Below, piece after piece: positions 48,061-56,903 of a DNA stretch of 64,000 nt (within the stretch, counting starts at the first letter, position 1; every line of letters begins with the position of its first letter). The notes under the pieces were generated by a model. The model saw nothing but the letters and a program-made list of their open reading frames with translations. It searched no databases and was not told the origin of the DNA. A program made the position numbers and the translations under genes. The stretch comes from Amycolatopsis cihanbeyliensis (GTDB taxonomy: Bacteria > Actinomycetota > Actinomycetes > Mycobacteriales > Pseudonocardiaceae). The stretch is taken from contig NZ_VFML01000002.1 in NCBI RefSeq assembly GCF_006715045.1, positions 806,001-870,000 on the forward strand, in the 5' to 3' direction.

Positions 48061-49176
48061 TCAGCCGTGGATGCGGCCCTCGGTGTCGGTGAGCCGGCGG
48101 CCGCCGCCACCCCAGCGCAGCGCGATGACCTCGGCGGCGATGGACACCGCGGTCTCCTCCGGGGTGCGGGCGCCGAGGTCGAGGCCGATCGGGGAGGACA
48201 GCTTCTTCAGCTCGGCCTCGGTGAGGCCGGCCTCGCGCAGCCGGACCAGCCGGTCGTCGTGGGTGCGACGGGAGCCCATCGCGCCGACGTAACCCAGGTC
48301 CAGGCGCAAGGCCACCTCCAGCAGCGGGACGTCGAACTTGGGGTCATGGGTGAGCACGGTGACCACGGTGCGCTGGTTCACCCTGCCCGCCTCGGCCTCG
48401 GCGGCCAGGTACCGGTGCGGCCAGTCCACCACCACCTCGTCCGCCTCGGGGAACCGGGCGGAGGTGGCGAACACCGGCCGGGCGTCGCAAACCGTCACCT
48501 GGTACCCGAGGTAGGACCCCATCCTGGCCATCGCCGCCGCGAAGTCGATCGCGCCGAACACCAGCAGCCGCGGCCGCGGCTCGAAGGAGTTCACGAACAC
48601 CGCCATGCCCTCGCCACGCCGCTGCCCGTCCGGGCCGTAGTGCAGCAGCCCGGTGCGACCGCCGGCCAGCAGGCCACGCGCGTCGTCGGCGACCGCGTCC
48701 TCGGCACGTGCCGAGCCGAGACCGCCGGCAAGCCGATCCGGCCACACGATCATCCGGCGCCCCACCCACTCGGCCTCCGGATGTTGAACCACGGTGACCA
48801 CCGCGACCGGCTCGCCGACGCGCACCGACTCGATCACCGCGGGCAGCTCCGGCATGGAGCCGGCGTCGACGTGCTCGACGTACACGTCGATGATGCCGCC
48901 GCAGGTCAACCCGACCGCGAAGGCATCGTCATCGGTCACCCCGAACCGCCGCAGCACCGGGGTCCGCTCGGTGACGGCCTGCTGGGCGAGGTCGTAGACC
49001 GCGCCCTCGACGCACCCGCCGGAGACGCTGCCGGTGACCGCGCCGTCCGCGCCGACCAGCATCGCGGCCCCTGGCGCGCGCGGCGCCGAGGAGAAGGTGG
49101 ACACCACCGTGCCCAGCCCCACGGTCTCACCGGCCGAGAAGCGCCGGTGCAGTTCCTCCAGCACGTCATGCATCAC
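48061..49176 (-). CDS. xdhC: XdhC/CoxF-family molybdenum cofactor insertion protein
   Basis: A 371-residue XdhC protein, which binds, sulphurates and delivers molybdenum cofactor to hydroxylases. The N-terminal XdhC/CoxI domain has VSGGCVEGAVYDLA near 55, and the C-terminal Rossmann domain has LLVFGAIDFAAAMARMG near 205 and YVGAMGSRRTHDDRL near 300. The start overlaps the end of the VWA gene by 11 bases, so they are coupled. It should mature the CoxL-like enzyme encoded just downstream. Confidence 0.88.
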   Translation of the reverse strand: MMHDVLEELHRRFSAGETVGLGTVVSTFSSAPRAPGAAMLVGADGAVTGSVSGGCVEGAVYDLAQQAVTERTPVLRRFGVTDDDAFAVGLTCGGIIDVYVEHVDAGSMPELPAVIESVRVGEPVAVVTVVQHPEAEWVGRRMIVWPDRLAGGLGSARAEDAVADDARGLLAGGRTGLLHYGPDGQRRGEGMAVFVNSFEPRPRLLVFGAIDFAAAMARMGSYLGYQVTVCDARPVFATSARFPEADEVVVDWPHRYLAAEAEAGRVNQRTVVTVLTHDPKFDVPLLEVALRLDLGYVGAMGSRRTHDDRLVRLREAGLTEAELKKLSSPIGLDLGARTPEETAVSIAAEVIALRWGGGGRRLTDTEGRIHG

Positions 49177-50320
49177 GGATCTCCACGAGCAGTCGTTCCA
49201 GCGTGGCCAGGCTGTGCCCGGCCAGCAACCGATCGAGGGACGGCAGGGCGGCCGCGATGCCGGACTGCACGGGAGCGTAACCCGGCTTGCCCGCGTGCGG
49301 GTTCACCCAGAACACCGCATACGCCAGTCGGCGCAGCGCGGCGAGTTGCTCGCCGAGCAGGTCCGCCCCACCCCGCTCCCAGCCGTCGGAGAACAGCACG
49401 ACCACCGCTCCCCTGGCCAGCCCGCGCCGCCCCCACCTGCCGAGGAACGCGCGCAGCGTCTCGCCAAGCCGGGTGCCGCCCGCGAAGTCGGCCACCGCGC
49501 GGGAGGCCGCGAGCATCGCCCGCTCCGGGTCCCGCTGGCGTAGCTGGCGGGACACCCTGGTCAGCCGGGTGCCAAGGGTGAAGACCTCGACGGCGGCGGG
49601 GGCCGCACGCTGCAGCACGTGGGCGAAGCGCAGCAAGGCGTCGGCATACGGGCTCATCGAGCCGGACACGTCGATCAGCAGCACCACTCGCCGCGGCCTG
49701 CCACCCGTGCTGCGGTAGGCCAGCCGCACCGGCTCGCCACCTCCGGCGAGCATCGCGCGCAGGGTCCGCGCCGGGTCCAACGTCCCGCGCCGGGAGGCCC
49801 GCGGCCGCGGCGACCGCCGGACGGGCAACCGGGGGCGCAACACGGCCAGCAGTTCCCGCAGGTGCGCCCGTTCCGCCGCGGTCAGCTCGCCGAGGTCGCG
49901 GGCGCGCAGCACCTCGGTATCGGCCGCCGCGACCCGCAGCGATTCGGCCGGCTCCCCGGACTCCTCGCCGGCGCGCCCCTCCGGCGACACCAGCGCGGCC
50001 ATGTTCGCCTGCCGCGGCAGGTGCTCCCGCGCCGCCCGCGGATCGAGCGAGGCCGGGCCGAACCACGCGGCGAAGGCGGTGTCGTACGGCGGCAGGTCGT
50101 CGGGATCGGCGCAGAGGGTGAGCCTGCCCGCCCAGTACAGCTGCTCGGGATCGGCGAGGTCGAGTCGCTCCACCGCGGCGAGATAGGCGCGCACCCGCCG
50201 GCCGTCGCACCGCAGCCCCGCCGCGCGCAACGCGGAGGCGAACCCGACCAGGCCGGGCAGTAACTCGGCTGGCTCGGCTGGCTCGACGGGCTCGGCTGGC
50301 TCGGTGGTACCGGCGGACAT
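49166..50320 (-). CDS. coxE: VWA domain protein (CoxE type)
   Basis: A 384-residue VWA protein of the CoxE family. The C-terminal half has the metal-ion site DVSGSMSPYADALL near 225 and the later FSDGWERGGADLL, while the N-terminal half is helical. With a MoxR ATPase (CoxD) such proteins act as chaperones that complete the Cu/Mo or Mo active site. Start MSAGTTEP at 50320 follows directly a run of Glu-Pro-Ala repeats within the first 20 residues. Its usual ATPase partner is 3 kb away at 53395. Confidence 0.85.
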   Translation of the reverse strand: MSAGTTEPAEPVEPAEPAELLPGLVGFASALRAAGLRCDGRRVRAYLAAVERLDLADPEQLYWAGRLTLCADPDDLPPYDTAFAAWFGPASLDPRAAREHLPRQANMAALVSPEGRAGEESGEPAESLRVAAADTEVLRARDLGELTAAERAHLRELLAVLRPRLPVRRSPRPRASRRGTLDPARTLRAMLAGGGEPVRLAYRSTGGRPRRVVLLIDVSGSMSPYADALLRFAHVLQRAAPAAVEVFTLGTRLTRVSRQLRQRDPERAMLAASRAVADFAGGTRLGETLRAFLGRWGRRGLARGAVVVLFSDGWERGGADLLGEQLAALRRLAYAVFWVNPHAGKPGYAPVQSGIAAALPSLDRLLAGHSLATLERLLVEIRDA

Positions 50321-50339
50321 GTGTTCATTGTGCGCCCGA

Positions 50340-51578
50340 TCAGGCGCCGCACCGCAGCGCGAGCAGCGCCATATCGTCGTGGGCCGCACCGGCGAGATGC
50401 TCCACGACCCGCCGCTCCACGGCCGCGCACACCCGCTCCGGCTCGGCACCGGCATAGGCGGGCAACAGCTCGCGCAGCCGTTCGAGCCCGAAGAAACCCT
50501 CCGGGCCGCGGGCCTCGTAGATGCCGTCGGTGAAGAACAGCATCAGGTCGCCGGGATGCAGCGTGATGGTGGTTTCCTCGTAGGAAAGGTCCGGCAGCAC
50601 CCCGGACAGCGTCCCGCCGAGCTCGGTCTCCTCGATCCGGCCGTCGGTCCGCAGCACGATCGGCGCCGGGTGTCCGGCGACGGCCAGCGTCACCTCGGCC
50701 CCGCCGTGGTCCGGATCCGGCCGCAACCGAGCGCAGACCACGGTCACGAACCGATCCGAGTCCCCCTCGTAGAGCACGTCGTTGAGGGCGGCGAGCACGG
50801 CCGACGGCGACCGGTCGAAATGCGCGGCGGTGCGGATGGTCTGCCGCGCCCGCCCGGTCAGCACCGCGGCCGGTACACCCTTGCCGCAGACATCCCCGAT
50901 GACCAGCGACCAGTCGTCCCCCGCTCCGTGCACATCGTAGAAGTCACCCCCGATGTCCAGATGCTCGAAAGCCGACCGGCAACGCGCCGCCACCCGCACC
51001 CCGGGCACCTCGGGCAGCCTCGGCGGGCGCAGGCTCGCCTGCAGCACCGCGGCCACCTCGGCGCGCTGCTCGTGCGTGCGGACCGCGTCCAGGGTGAACT
51101 CCGCCCTGCGGGCGAACTCCTCCGCGAGCCCGAGCTCGGGCTCGGCATAGCGCCGCCCACCCGCGCGGACCAGCACCAGCGCGCCGCCACTGGAGCCGAG
51201 CGAGGCCCCGAGCACGTCCGCGGGCAACAACGCCGCCACCTGCCTGCGCAGCGACTCGTCCGGGATCGCCATGGCCAGCCCGGTGTGCTCGCCCGCGTCG
51301 GGCAACCGTTCGGCCCGCGGCAGGCCGCGGATCCGGTTCAGCCAGGCGGCGACCTCCTCGGGCGGCCCGGGGCGCAGCGGCCCGGTGCGGGTGCCGTCCG
51401 CGGCATGCGCGAACAGGGTGGTCGAGCCACCGTCGCGGACCGCGAGCATCGCCCAGTCGGCGAGGTAGGGCACCGCGAGGTGCAGCAACGCCTGGATGGT
51501 GCGACGGGCGTGCGGCGGCCGGTCCTCGACGCCGTCCGGACCGACCTCCTGCCCCTGCGGGGCGTCGCCGAGCACCAC
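50340..51578 (-). CDS. SpoIIE-type PP2C phosphatase with N-terminal sensor
   Basis: A 412-residue phosphatase. The C-terminal SpoIIE/PP2C domain shows GDFYDVHGAGDDWSLVIGDV split across the metal Asp residues, then GKGVPAA and FFTDGIYEAR. The N-terminal 170 residues resemble a GAF-like sensor (LAVPYLADWAMLAVRDGGS). It should dephosphorylate a STAS anti-anti-sigma protein and so release a sigma factor; the STAS gene at 52589 is a candidate partner. The GTG at 51578 is the best start (GAGAGG upstream) but not certain. Confidence 0.82.
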   Translation of the reverse strand: MVLGDAPQGQEVGPDGVEDRPPHARRTIQALLHLAVPYLADWAMLAVRDGGSTTLFAHAADGTRTGPLRPGPPEEVAAWLNRIRGLPRAERLPDAGEHTGLAMAIPDESLRRQVAALLPADVLGASLGSSGGALVLVRAGGRRYAEPELGLAEEFARRAEFTLDAVRTHEQRAEVAAVLQASLRPPRLPEVPGVRVAARCRSAFEHLDIGGDFYDVHGAGDDWSLVIGDVCGKGVPAAVLTGRARQTIRTAAHFDRSPSAVLAALNDVLYEGDSDRFVTVVCARLRPDPDHGGAEVTLAVAGHPAPIVLRTDGRIEETELGGTLSGVLPDLSYEETTITLHPGDLMLFFTDGIYEARGPEGFFGLERLRELLPAYAGAEPERVCAAVERRVVEHLAGAAHDDMALLALRCGA

Positions 51579-51658
51579 ATCCGTCCTCTCGATCCACTCC
51601 GTGGCACGCCGACCGTGCCCGTCGACCCTACGTGGCCGGCACCTCGGCGACCAGCACC

Positions 51659-52066
51659 TCAGCGACGGAACTCGGCCCACACCTGCTTTCCCGGAACACC
51701 ACGCCGCTCGCGGCTGTACCCCCAACGGGTGGCGAGAGCATGCACCAGGCGCAACCCGTGCCCACCTTCGACGGGAGGAACGGACTGCTCGCGCAGCACC
51801 GGAAGCCCGGCGCCACCGTCGCGTACCCGCACCACGATCTGCGCGGTCACGCATTCCACTTCCAGGCTGGCAGGAGCCGCACCGTGCTTGATCGCGTTCG
51901 TGACGAGCTCGGACACCACCTGCACGATGTCGCTGGTCAACTCGTCCGGAACCCGGTGTCCACGCAGGGTGGCAGCCGCCACGCGGCGCGCCACCGACGC
52001 CGAACGACGGTCAACCGCGAAGTCGATGGTCAGCGGCTGTTGCCCGCCTGCTGTTTCCCTGCTCAC
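51659..52066 (-). CDS. anti-sigma-factor-like histidine-kinase-fold ATPase
   Basis: A 135-residue RsbW/SpoIIAB-type ATP-binding protein. N box SELVTNAIKHG near 52, G1 box VRDGGAGLP near 82 and G2 box GGHGLRLVHALA near 100 are all clear, and the phosphate-transfer His-kinase dimer domain is absent. It would phosphorylate a STAS protein and bind a sigma factor. Encoded 80 bases upstream of the phosphatase on the same strand and divergent from the WhiB gene. Confidence 0.87.
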   Translation of the reverse strand: MSRETAGGQQPLTIDFAVDRRSASVARRVAAATLRGHRVPDELTSDIVQVVSELVTNAIKHGAAPASLEVECVTAQIVVRVRDGGAGLPVLREQSVPPVEGGHGLRLVHALATRWGYSRERRGVPGKQVWAEFRR

Positions 52067-52204
52067 GTAGATGAGCTACCCGCCTCGAGACCAGGCCAAT
52101 CATCGCCGAACCGATGCGGAAGCCGGGATCGCAACGTTTGACACCGGACGACCCCGGGTAATCCGGTGCGAAGAGCCGACGAAAAGGCGAGGGGTGAGAC
52201 CGGT

Positions 52205-52510
52205 ATGGCCGAGGTGAGCAGGCTGCCGCTGGTGGTCGCCGAGGAATGGGACTGGCAGTTACACGCCGCGTGCCGTGGAGTGGACAGCGGTCTGTTCTTC
52301 CACACCGACAACGAGCGTGGGGTGGCACGGGAACGGCGGGAGGAACAGGCCAAGGCGATCTGTTCCCGCTGCCCCGTGCTGCGGGAATGCCGCAACCATG
52401 CCCTTTCGGTGGAGGAGCCGTACGGGATCTGGGGCGGTCTCGGCGAGTCGGAGCGGCGAGAGCTGTTGCGGCAGCGGAGAAGGGCGCGCCGGTCGGCACA
52501 CGTCGGGTGA
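52205..52510 (+). CDS. WhiB-family iron-sulphur transcription factor
   Basis: A 101-residue WhiB-like protein. The four cluster Cys are in AACRG and CSRCPVLREC, followed by the turn EEPYGIWGGL and a basic C-terminal tail (LRQRRRARRSAHVG) for DNA contact. The order matches the WhiB1/WblE group. ATG 52205 is preferred over an in-frame upstream start as it gives the usual length. The gene is followed by the STAS gene after 78 bases. Confidence 0.9.
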   Translation: MAEVSRLPLVVAEEWDWQLHAACRGVDSGLFFHTDNERGVARERREEQAKAICSRCPVLRECRNHALSVEEPYGIWGGLGESERRELLRQRRRARRSAHVG

Positions 52511-52588
52511 CGAGAGGGCCGCAGGGCGGCTCGGCTAAGGTCGTGACCGCATACCCGATGCGGGTCGGTAACCCTGAGGAGAACCTCC

Positions 52589-52939
52589 ATGAGCGTCCCT
52601 GGTCCGGATGCCCGTACGCCCGGCTTCCAGATCACCACCTCCGAGGTCGACGGCGGCTGGCGTGTCGCGGTGGCGGGAGAACTCGACCTGCTCACCAGCC
52701 CGCGCCTGCAGCAGGCGCTGAACTCGGTGATCGAGCAACGGCAGCCCTCCCGGGTGCTCGCCGACCTCACCGAGGTCGGCTTCTTCGACTCCTCGGCGCT
52801 GAACGTGTTGCTGCAGATCGAGCGGCTGGCCACCGAGCACGGGGTTCCGATGACGGTGCTCGCCAGTGAGGCCGTCGAACGCATCATCACGCTGGCCGGG
52901 GTCGGCGACCATCTCACCTGGACCCGGCCAGAGCCGTAA
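52589..52939 (+). CDS. STAS-domain anti-sigma factor antagonist
   Basis: A 116-residue STAS protein of the SpoIIAA/RsbV type. VAGELDLLTSPRLQQAL is near 28 and LTEVGFFDSSALNVLL near 62 contains the phosphorylatable Ser (FDSSAL). GAGGAGAA precedes the ATG. With the SpoIIE phosphatase and anti-sigma kinase nearby it forms a possible partner-switching set, though no sigma factor gene is in the window. Confidence 0.88.
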   Translation: MSVPGPDARTPGFQITTSEVDGGWRVAVAGELDLLTSPRLQQALNSVIEQRQPSRVLADLTEVGFFDSSALNVLLQIERLATEHGVPMTVLASEAVERIITLAGVGDHLTWTRPEP

Positions 52940-53103
52940 CGGCAGCCGCGGTAGGGCGAATCCCACCGAAAACTCCGGACATCACCGGGGAGAACCTGGC
53001 CACTTTCTGCTGGAACTCGGCCGTTCGCGTTCCACAGGAGAAATGGTGGGGTAATGCTCGTCAAGTGGGCCCAGAACATATTGAGCGAGTGGTTTCGCGG
53101 GAC

Positions 53104-53134
53104 GGTGGGCGGGCAGCGGCGATGCCCGCCCACC
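53104..53134. terminator. hairpin in the gap after the STAS gene
   Basis: GGTGGGCGGGCA (53104-53115) pairs perfectly with TGCCCGCCCACC (53123-53134) over 7 bases, a likely terminator between convergent genes. It is the only structure I see in the 455-base stretch 52940-53394. Open frames there (for example from an ATG at 53054) turn into antisense of the MoxR gene and are not supported. Confidence 0.6.
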
Positions 53135-53394
53135 ACCGCGGCACTGGCCAGGTACCCGAAGCCTTCCAGTCACTCGTCTCGGTACCGGAACCGGGAAATC
53201 CGTTCCGGCGCACCACGGTCCCTCCTGCGGCTATCTCCGCACCAGCACCGAAGCACGGGTAGTGCCGATCGTCGACGTGCGGCCCATGCCCCCGTGGCAC
53301 CACGTGGCCGACCGTGGCGCCACACTGGTGGCAGGGCACACCTGCGGGCGGCGGGTACTCCGGCGCGCGGCGAGCAGCGGCACGGCCGCCCCCG

Positions 53395-54288
53395 TCAACG
53401 CTCCCGGCTGAGCAGTGCGTCCAGCCCGGAGCGGGCGCGGTCGAGGTCCTCGCTGTACTTCAGCACCGCGCCCAGGGTCGCGGCGGCCGAGGCGGCGTCG
53501 AGTTCCTCCCTGCCGAGCGCCAGCAGGGCACGACCCCAGTCCAGTGACTCGGCCACCCCCGGCGGCTTGAGCAGTTCGAGCCCCCGCAGCCTGCGCACGG
53601 CATCGGCGATCTGGCCGGCCAGCCGCTCGCCGATGCCGGGCAGCCTGCCGCGCAGGATCGCGATCTCCCTCGGCAGGTCCGGATGTTCCAGCCAGTGGTA
53701 GAGGCAGCGGCGCTTGAGCGCGTCGTGGACCTCGCGGGTGCGGTTGGAGGTGAGCACCACCAGCGGCGGGGTCTCGGCTCGCACCTCGCCGAACTCCGGG
53801 ATGGTCACCGCGTTCTCGTCCAGCAACTCCAGCAGGAAGGCCTCGAACTCGTCGTCCGCGCGGTCGATCTCGTCCACCAGCAGCACGCAGGGGGCGGTGG
53901 TCAGGGCACGCAACAGCGGGCGGGCGAGCAGGAACCGTTCGGTGTAGAGCGATCGCTCGGCCGCGTCCACCTCCAGCGCACCGTCACCTGCGGCCTCCAG
54001 CGCCCGCAGGTGCAACAGCTGGCGCGGGAAGTCCCACTCGTACAGCGCCTGCGCCGAGTCGATGCCCTCATGGCACTGCAGGCGGATCAGCGGCAGGCCC
54101 AGGCCGTCGGCGAGCGCGACGGCGAGCGCGGTCTTGCCGGTGCCGGGCTCCCCCTCGCAGAAGAGCGGCCGCCGCATGCGGAGCGCGAGGAACGCCGCGG
54201 TGGCCACCCCGGTGTCGGAAAGGTAGCCGGTGCCCTCGAGCAGGTCGGCGAGCGCGTCCGGGGAGCCGGGAGTTGCCGAGGAGCCCAT
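53395..54288 (-). CDS. coxD: MoxR-family AAA ATPase (CoxD type)
   Basis: A 297-residue AAA+ ATPase. Walker A GEPGTGKTALA near 46, Walker B VLLVDEIDRADDEFEAF near 138 and sensor 1 VVLTSNRTREVHDALKRRC near 182 are all present. CoxD-type ATPases act with CoxE VWA proteins to finish the active site of molybdenum hydroxylases. Here it follows the MobA-like gene by 4 bases, so it belongs to the transcript of the pca regulator, while its partner coxE is at 49166. Confidence 0.86.
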   Translation of the reverse strand: MGSSATPGSPDALADLLEGTGYLSDTGVATAAFLALRMRRPLFCEGEPGTGKTALAVALADGLGLPLIRLQCHEGIDSAQALYEWDFPRQLLHLRALEAAGDGALEVDAAERSLYTERFLLARPLLRALTTAPCVLLVDEIDRADDEFEAFLLELLDENAVTIPEFGEVRAETPPLVVLTSNRTREVHDALKRRCLYHWLEHPDLPREIAILRGRLPGIGERLAGQIADAVRRLRGLELLKPPGVAESLDWGRALLALGREELDAASAAATLGAVLKYSEDLDRARSGLDALLSRER

Positions 54289-54292
54289 CCGC

Positions 54293-54871
54293 TCACTCTA
54301 CGACGCCAAGATCCGCCCGCGTGTCCACATCGGCGCCGCTACCGAGATCCGCGCACTCGACCAACCGCAGGTCCGGCCGGGCGGCCAGCCAGTCCCGCGC
54401 CCCGCGGTCGCCCTCGGTCGCGCCGGCCACCTCGGCCCACCAGCGGCGCCCCAGCACCACCGGGTGCCCTGGCGTGCCCCGGTAGCACGCCCTGGCCACG
54501 GCCGAGGGTCCGGCGTACCCGGCCAGCCTCGCCACGACACCGGCGGGGACCCACGGCAGGTCGACCAGGTGCACCAGCAATGCGTCGGGAGCCGGTTCCA
54601 GCCCGTGGAACGATCCCAGCCCGGCACGCAGCGAGGCACCCATCCCGCTGGTCCAGTCCGCGGCGTGCACCGCGACGGCGGCGCGCGGCAGCAGGGCGCG
54701 CACGGCCTCCGACCGCGCGCCGACCACCACGTGCACCGGCTCGCAGCCACCCTCGGTGAGCGCACCGAGGGCGCGCAGCACGAGCGGCTCGCCGTCCAGC
54801 TCGGCCAGCGCCTTCGGCCCGCCGAACCGCCGCCCCCTGCCGGCGGCCAGCAGCAGGCCGGCCACCCTCAC
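54293..54871 (-). CDS. MobA-like molybdopterin nucleotidyltransferase
   Basis: A 192-residue NTP transferase. It starts MRVAGLLLAAGRGRRFGGPKAL, the dinucleotide-binding signature of MobA/MocA, and has VHLVDLPWVPAGVV near 95 with the metal Asp and GTPGHPVVLGRRWW near 135. It would attach CMP or GMP to molybdopterin; CMP (MocA) is expected for xanthine oxidase-family enzymes. The GTG at 54871 overlaps the IclR stop (GTGA), so production is coupled to that regulator. Confidence 0.83.
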   Translation of the reverse strand: MRVAGLLLAAGRGRRFGGPKALAELDGEPLVLRALGALTEGGCEPVHVVVGARSEAVRALLPRAAVAVHAADWTSGMGASLRAGLGSFHGLEPAPDALLVHLVDLPWVPAGVVARLAGYAGPSAVARACYRGTPGHPVVLGRRWWAEVAGATEGDRGARDWLAARPDLRLVECADLGSGADVDTRADLGVVE

Positions 54872-55686
54872 CGGCTGGCCTGGGTCGCCATGGTGACCGC
54901 CAGGTCGGCCTCGATCAGCTTGCAGGTGTCCAGCAACGCGGGCAGCGCGTCGCGCCGCAGCGCCTCGGGGGAGGTGCGGCCGGCATGGGTGGACACGTTC
55001 GCCGCGGCGACCACCTGCCCGCCGCGGTCGCGCACCGGCGCGGCCACCGAGCGCAACCCCTCCTCGAGCTCCTGGTCCACCAGCGCCCACCCCTGCTCGC
55101 GCACCCGGGCCAGCTCGGCCCGCAGCGCGGTGGCCGAGGTCAGCGTGTGCGAGGTGAGCCGGTCGAGCCGGGCCTGCTCCAGGTAGTCGGCCAGCGCCGG
55201 TTCCGGGAGGCCGGCCAGCAGCACGTGGCCCATCGAGGTGGCGTGCGCGGGAAAGCGGGTGCCCACGTTGATGGTGACGGCCATGATCCGGGACACCGCG
55301 ACCCTGGCGACGTAGATGATGTCGGTGCCTTCCAGCACCGAGATGGAGCAGGACTCGTGCACCTCGGCGGAGAGCCGTTCCAGGTGTGGCTGGGCCACCT
55401 CGGGCAGGGAAAGGCTGGAAAGGTAGGCGTAGCCGAGCTCGAGCACCCGCGCGGTGAGCGAGAAGTACTTCCCGTCGGTGCGGACGTACCCGAGGTCGGC
55501 CAGGGTGAGCAGGAACCGCCGGGCGGCCGCCCTGGTGAGGCCGGTGGACCGGGCAACCTCACTCAGCGTGAGTTGCGGGGAGCCCGCGTTGAACGCCCGG
55601 ATGACGGCCAGCCCTCGCTCCAGCGACTGCACGTGGTGTGCGCCGCGGGCCGCGCCGATGTCGGGGTCCTGCTCCTCCTCGTCCAT
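54868..55686 (-). CDS. pcaR: IclR-family regulator of the pca cluster
   Basis: A 272-residue IclR regulator of the PcaR/PcaU/PobR branch. The N-terminal winged helix (LTLSEVARSTGLTRAAARRFL) follows the linker VQSLERGLAVIRAF, and the effector domain has HATSMGHVLLAGLPE and NVSTHAGRTS. Such proteins sense protocatechuate or beta-ketoadipate. It starts 9 bases after pcaC, as part of the same transcript. Confidence 0.87.
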   Translation of the reverse strand: MDEEEQDPDIGAARGAHHVQSLERGLAVIRAFNAGSPQLTLSEVARSTGLTRAAARRFLLTLADLGYVRTDGKYFSLTARVLELGYAYLSSLSLPEVAQPHLERLSAEVHESCSISVLEGTDIIYVARVAVSRIMAVTINVGTRFPAHATSMGHVLLAGLPEPALADYLEQARLDRLTSHTLTSATALRAELARVREQGWALVDQELEEGLRSVAAPVRDRGGQVVAAANVSTHAGRTSPEALRRDALPALLDTCKLIEADLAVTMATQASR

Positions 55687-55695
55687 AACGTGACT

Positions 55696-56109
55696 CTAGC
55701 CGGGGTCCCGCTCGGGCTCGCGACGGCGCGCGGCCGGTTCACCCAGCTCGCCCAGCGTCCGGTTGGCGACGGCGAACGCGGTGTTCGCGGCGGGCACACC
55801 CGCGTACACGCCGGTGTGCAGCAGCACCTCGCCGATCTCGGCCGAGCTGAGTCCATTGTGCACGGCCGCCCGCACGTGCATGGCGAGCTCGTCCTCGCAG
55901 CGTAGGGCGGCAAGCAGCGCGAGGGTGATGCAGCTACGAGTGCGCCGGTCCAGCCCCGGCCTCGTCCACACCGAACCCCAGGCGGCGTGCGTGATGTACT
56001 CCTGGAACGGCGCGGTGAACTCCGTGGTGCTCGCGACGGATCGGTCCACATGCTCGTCGCCGAGCACTTCCCTGCGCACGTTCATCCCGGCCTGGTAGCG
56101 GTCCGTCAC
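55696..56109 (-). CDS. pcaC: 4-carboxymuconolactone decarboxylase
   Basis: A 137-residue decarboxylase of the CMD family, converting gamma-carboxymuconolactone to beta-ketoadipate enol-lactone. MNVRREVLGDEHVDRS opens the fold, and the active-site segment LAALRCEDELAMHVRAA is near 70 with EVLLHTGVYAGVPAAN at 95. The GTG at 56109 overlaps the pcaD stop (GTGA). It stands as a separate gene here, whereas PcaD-PcaC is fused (PcaL) in many actinobacteria. Confidence 0.92.
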   Translation of the reverse strand: MTDRYQAGMNVRREVLGDEHVDRSVASTTEFTAPFQEYITHAAWGSVWTRPGLDRRTRSCITLALLAALRCEDELAMHVRAAVHNGLSSAEIGEVLLHTGVYAGVPAANTAFAVANRTLGELGEPAARRREPERDPG

Positions 56110-56903
56110 GGTTGGCTCGCTCCCTTGACATGTTCGACGATCAGTTCGGTGAAACGATCCGGCCGGTCCAGGTTGCCGAGATGCGCGGCGCCGGGGACCC
56201 GTTCGAGCCGGGCGCCCGGCACCTCCCGCGCGATCAGCTCGCCGTGCTCCGGCGGGGTGGCCTGGTCCTGCTCCCCCGCGATGACCAGCGTCGGAGCCGT
56301 GATGGCTCGCAGTTCGGGACGCAGGTCCATCCGCTCGATCGCGGCGCAGCAGGAGGCGTAGCCCTCGGCGGGGGTGGCGGCCACCAGCTCCCGCAGGAAC
56401 GCCACCAGTCCCGGGTCCGCCCGCGCGTGGGCCTCGGTGACCCAGCGACCCACCACCGCCTCGGCCACGGCGCCGGTGCCGTCCGCCCGCACCGTGGCGG
56501 CGCGCTCGGCCCACATCCGCGGCGGGCCCAGGCAGGCCGAGGTGCAGCACAAGGCCAGCGAGGACACCCTGGCCGGAGCGTGCGCGGCCAGCCACATGCC
56601 GGTCATGCCGCCGAGCGAGACCCCGACGAGGTGGGCGCGCCCGGCGCCGATCCGGTCCAGCAGCGCGAGCAGGTCGCCGCCGAGCTCCGCGATCGAGTAC
56701 GGGCCGGGCGGCGCAGGGGAGCCGCCGTGCCCGCGATGGTCGTAGCGCACCACCCGGAACCCCGCCGCCACCAGCGGTTCCACCTGCGGTTCCCACATCC
56801 GCAGGTCGCTGCCCAGCGACCCGCTCAGGACCACTACCTCGCCCGCTGGTGGCCCCTCGGCACGGTGGTGCACGACGACAGGGCCACGCATCGGATCAGA
56901 CAT
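56106..56903 (-). CDS. pcaD: 3-oxoadipate enol-lactonase
   Basis: A 265-residue alpha/beta hydrolase. VGVSLGGMTGMWLA near 92 is the nucleophile elbow, the Asp is expected near 215 (VIAGEQDQATPPEHG) and the His in GAAHLGNLDRP. It hydrolyses the enol-lactone to beta-ketoadipate. Overlaps pcaG by 8 bases and pcaC by 4. Confidence 0.92.
   Translation of the reverse strand: MSDPMRGPVVVHHRAEGPPAGEVVVLSGSLGSDLRMWEPQVEPLVAAGFRVVRYDHRGHGGSPAPPGPYSIAELGGDLLALLDRIGAGRAHLVGVSLGGMTGMWLAAHAPARVSSLALCCTSACLGPPRMWAERAATVRADGTGAVAEAVVGRWVTEAHARADPGLVAFLRELVAATPAEGYASCCAAIERMDLRPELRAITAPTLVIAGEQDQATPPEHGELIAREVPGARLERVPGAAHLGNLDRPDRFTELIVEHVKGASQP

Noticed and set aside
47873..48292. Plus-strand gene built from the 21-base repeats
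   Set aside because: It runs antisense into xdhC and has no ribosome site or recognisable fold; the repeats are better treated as intergenic.
53054..53701. 215-codon plus-strand frame starting MLVKWAQNIL
   Set aside because: It has a possible ribosome site but soon becomes Ser/Arg-rich antisense of the MoxR gene; no homology pattern seen.
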